7,533 nt of DNA, from contig JAITSW010000218.1 of NCBI GenBank assembly GCA_031287505.1, positions 1 through 7,533 of the forward strand. The letters run 5' to 3'. Origin of the DNA: Propionibacteriaceae bacterium (GTDB taxonomy: Bacteria; Actinomycetota; Actinomycetes; Propionibacteriales; Propionibacteriaceae). The notes below the pieces were generated by a model. That model did not search any database. It worked only from the letters and a program-made list of their open reading frames with translations, and was not told the DNA's origin. Position numbers and translations under genes: made by a program. Positions within the stretch are counted from its first letter, which is position 1; each line of letters starts with the position of its first letter. Below, piece by piece: positions 6,440-7,533 of this stretch.

Positions 6440-7249
6440 TTACCCGACGTCGCCGGTAGGAAGCATCACCCGCTGCCAATCGGGCAAATTGTCGTACATC
6501 TGACGGTAATAATCAGCAAGTTCCAACTCGGTGGCCGCCGCCTCGTCGATGATAATCGTCGCCCATTGATGCATTTGCAGCACCGATCCGGGGAACATCG
6601 CCGTGATCGGGCCTTCAATCACCGACTTGACGGCCGCCGCCTTGTTTTTGCCATTGGCCACCAGCACAACGTGTCGCGCGGCCATGATGGTGCCCAAACC
6701 CTGGGTTAGGCAATGCCTGGGCACTTCATCCAAGCTGGCAAAAAAGCGCTGGTTGTCTTTACGGGTCTGCTCGGTGAGAGTTTTGATACGGGTGCGGGAA
6801 TTGAGCGAAGACGTGGGTTCATTGAAGCCAATATGCCCGTTAGAGCCCAGCCCGAGTATCTGAATATCGACGCCGCCGGCTTGCTTGATGGCCGCCTCAT
6901 AATCCGCGCAAGCCTGCCGCAAATCCTCGGCAAAACCGTTTGGGCAATGCACGCGCGCCGGATCAAGGCCAAGCGGCTCGGTCACCGTTTTGCGAATGAC
7001 CTCGTGATACGTCTGCGGGTGCCCAAACGGCAACCCCACATATTCGTCCAAGGCAAAGGCGGAGCCTTGAGACAAATCAAGTTGACCAGCGGCAACCATG
7101 GCGGCCAGCGCCTGATAAGTGCGTAGCGGCGACGATCCCGTGGCCACACCGATAGTGACTTGAGAGCCGACTTGCCGGGCTACTTTGGCAATTTTGGCGG
7201 CGGCATACGCCCCGACTTCGGTGTCGTTTTTACAGATGATGACATCCAT
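6440..7249 (-). CDS. nagB: Glucosamine-6-phosphate deaminase
   Basis: Cytoplasmic aldo-keto isomerase/deaminase, 269 aa, that turns glucosamine-6-P into fructose-6-P and ammonia, linking amino sugars to glycolysis. Family motifs are intact: GVATGSSPLRTY (34-45, phosphate-binding loop), FALDEYVGL (65-73, with the proton-transferring Asp68) and LGLGSNGHIGFNEP (132-145, with ring-opening His139 and Glu144). The residue matching E. coli Asp141 is Asn137, a substitution common in Gram-positive, non-allosteric NagB proteins. The length also fits that short class. Start ATG 7249-7247 has a near-perfect ribosome site 4 nt upstream. It is the first gene of the minus-strand series and nagA follows after 3 nt. 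Upstream lies a 144-nt divergent gap with an operator-like dyad. Confidence 0.97.
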   Translation of the reverse strand: MDVIICKNDTEVGAYAAAKIAKVARQVGSQVTIGVATGSSPLRTYQALAAMVAAGQLDLSQGSAFALDEYVGLPFGHPQTYHEVIRKTVTEPLGLDPARVHCPNGFAEDLRQACADYEAAIKQAGGVDIQILGLGSNGHIGFNEPTSSLNSRTRIKTLTEQTRKDNQRFFASLDEVPRHCLTQGLGTIMAARHVVLVANGKNKAAAVKSVIEGPITAMFPGSVLQMHQWATIIIDEAAATELELADYYRQMYDNLPDWQRVMLPTGDVG

Positions 7250-7253
7250 GAAT

Positions 7254-7260
7254 CCTCCTC
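7254..7260 (-). promoter_or_regulatory. Strong ribosome binding site of nagB
   Basis: GAGGAGG on the minus strand ends 4 nt before the nagB ATG. It is the best Shine-Dalgarno match in the window and fixes the nagB start at 7249. Confidence 0.85.
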
Positions 7261-7263
7261 AGA

Positions 7264-7280
7264 TAACACCATTAAGTTAG
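7264..7280. promoter_or_regulatory. Operator-like dyad upstream of nagB
   Basis: The sequence TAACACCATTAAGTTAG has TAAC/GTTA arms and closely resembles TAACACATTTGTTAG (5236-5250) in front of the ROK gene: same TAACAC left end, ATT core and GTTAG right end, but 2 nt longer. It lies 15-31 nt before the nagB start, where a repressor would block transcription. The shared pattern suggests that one regulator controls both units, but the unequal spacing weakens the case. No convincing -35/-10 pair for nagB was identified nearby. Confidence 0.35.
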
Positions 7281-7342
7281 CATTCCAAACTATCAGCCGC
7301 ATACCCGAGACCATCTTCTAGGACGACAGCCCCGCCCACCGA

Positions 7343-7348
7343 TACAAT
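7343..7348 (+). promoter_or_regulatory. Possible -10 box of the rightward gene pair
   Basis: TACAAT is one mismatch from the consensus TATAAT and lies 45 nt before the ATG of the short rightward ORF, leaving a leader of roughly 40 nt. No good -35 box is seen 16-18 nt upstream, so this is tentative. It would make the 7250-7393 gap a divergent promoter region. Confidence 0.3.
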
Positions 7349-7393
7349 GGGCAGAACGCCGGGCTATGCCACGAGTTTGGCGAGGATGGGAAT

Positions 7394-7522
7394 ATGGTTT
7401 ACAAAGACGCGGGAACTGCCAACTACTGGGACTTGGCTATCGGGAAATTCGAAGACCAGCCCCCAGAGATAGTTTCCACGCAAATCGCGGCAATTAACGA
7501 GTGGGGCTCAAACCATGCCTGA
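7394..7522 (+). CDS. Small hypothetical protein, 42 aa
   Basis: ATG at 7394 opens a frame of 42 codons ending at TGA (7520-7522). The ribosome site GAGG (7382-7385) lies 8 nt before the start. The product is acidic, contains two Trp, and begins MVYKDAGTANYWDLAIGKF; the rest is mainly polar and probably helical, with no membrane segment. About 64% of third codon positions are G or C, as expected for a real gene here. The frame stays open upstream to a TAG at 7319-7321 but has no other start codon, so it could alternatively be the 3' remnant of a decayed longer gene. Its end overlaps the next ORF by 8 nt, the arrangement of coupled pairs such as toxin-antitoxin modules. I do not recognise the family. 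Confidence 0.5.
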   Translation: MVYKDAGTANYWDLAIGKFEDQPPEIVSTQIAAINEWGSNHA

Positions 7523-7533
7523 TTGGGGATCTT
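7515..7533 (+). CDS. Start of an unidentified rightward ORF, truncated by the window edge
   Basis: An ATG at 7515 overlaps the last 8 nt of the preceding small ORF (ATGCCTGA) and opens a frame reading MPDWGS before the window ends. The overlap suggests translational coupling. With six residues nothing can be said of its function, and the call depends on the preceding ORF being real. Confidence 0.35.

Noticed and set aside
7347..7472. Alternative plus-strand ORF starting ATG GGC at 7347
   Set aside because: It gives a 41-aa product rich in Thr, Ser and Arg with no upstream ribosome site. The overlapping frame from 7394 has a better ribosome site and more protein-like composition.

Overview
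The window looks like a chromosomal stretch from an actinobacterium of moderately high GC, plausibly of the Actinomycetales. This rests on four things: GC-rich codon choice, a GTG-started ROK regulator, a CUT1 sugar ABC transporter with no ATPase gene beside it (such systems often share a remote MsiK/MalK-type ATPase in this phylum), and an N-acetylglucosamine-6-phosphate deacetylase with the HxH metal motif seen in mycobacterial and Gram-positive enzymes. The genus cannot be fixed from the sequence alone.

Nearly all of the window is one amino-sugar catabolic locus on the minus strand. Read in the direction of transcription (right to left) it holds nagB (glucosamine-6-phosphate deaminase, 7249-6440), nagA (GlcNAc-6-phosphate deacetylase, 6436-5321), a ROK-family repressor (5241-4063), a lipoprotein solute-binding protein (4020-2668), two MalF/MalG-type permeases (2549-1608 and 1606-749), and a divergent GlmU-like nucleotidyltransferase that runs off the left edge (743-1). 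Gene spacings are very tight: 3 nt for nagB-nagA, 1 nt between the permeases, and 5 nt from the second permease to the GlmU-like gene. The only larger gaps are 79 nt before the ROK gene, which holds a promoter and palindromic operator-like sequence; 42 nt before the binding-protein gene; and 118 nt between the binding-protein and first permease genes, which holds a strong hairpin.

Inferred working model: the binding protein and permeases import an amino sugar, probably GlcNAc or a GlcNAc-containing oligosaccharide. A kinase encoded elsewhere makes GlcNAc-6-P. NagA then yields glucosamine-6-P and NagB yields fructose-6-P plus ammonia. The ROK protein senses a pathway sugar and probably represses its own promoter and perhaps nagBA. 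The GlmU-like protein keeps most sugar-nucleotidyltransferase motifs but has an altered nucleotide-binding loop, so its place in the pathway is the main puzzle.

The right edge, divergent from nagB, holds a short plus-strand ORF (7394-7522, 42 aa). It overlaps by 8 nt the start of a second ORF that leaves the window. I recognise neither. No RNA genes, insertion sequences, CRISPR arrays or phage features were seen.
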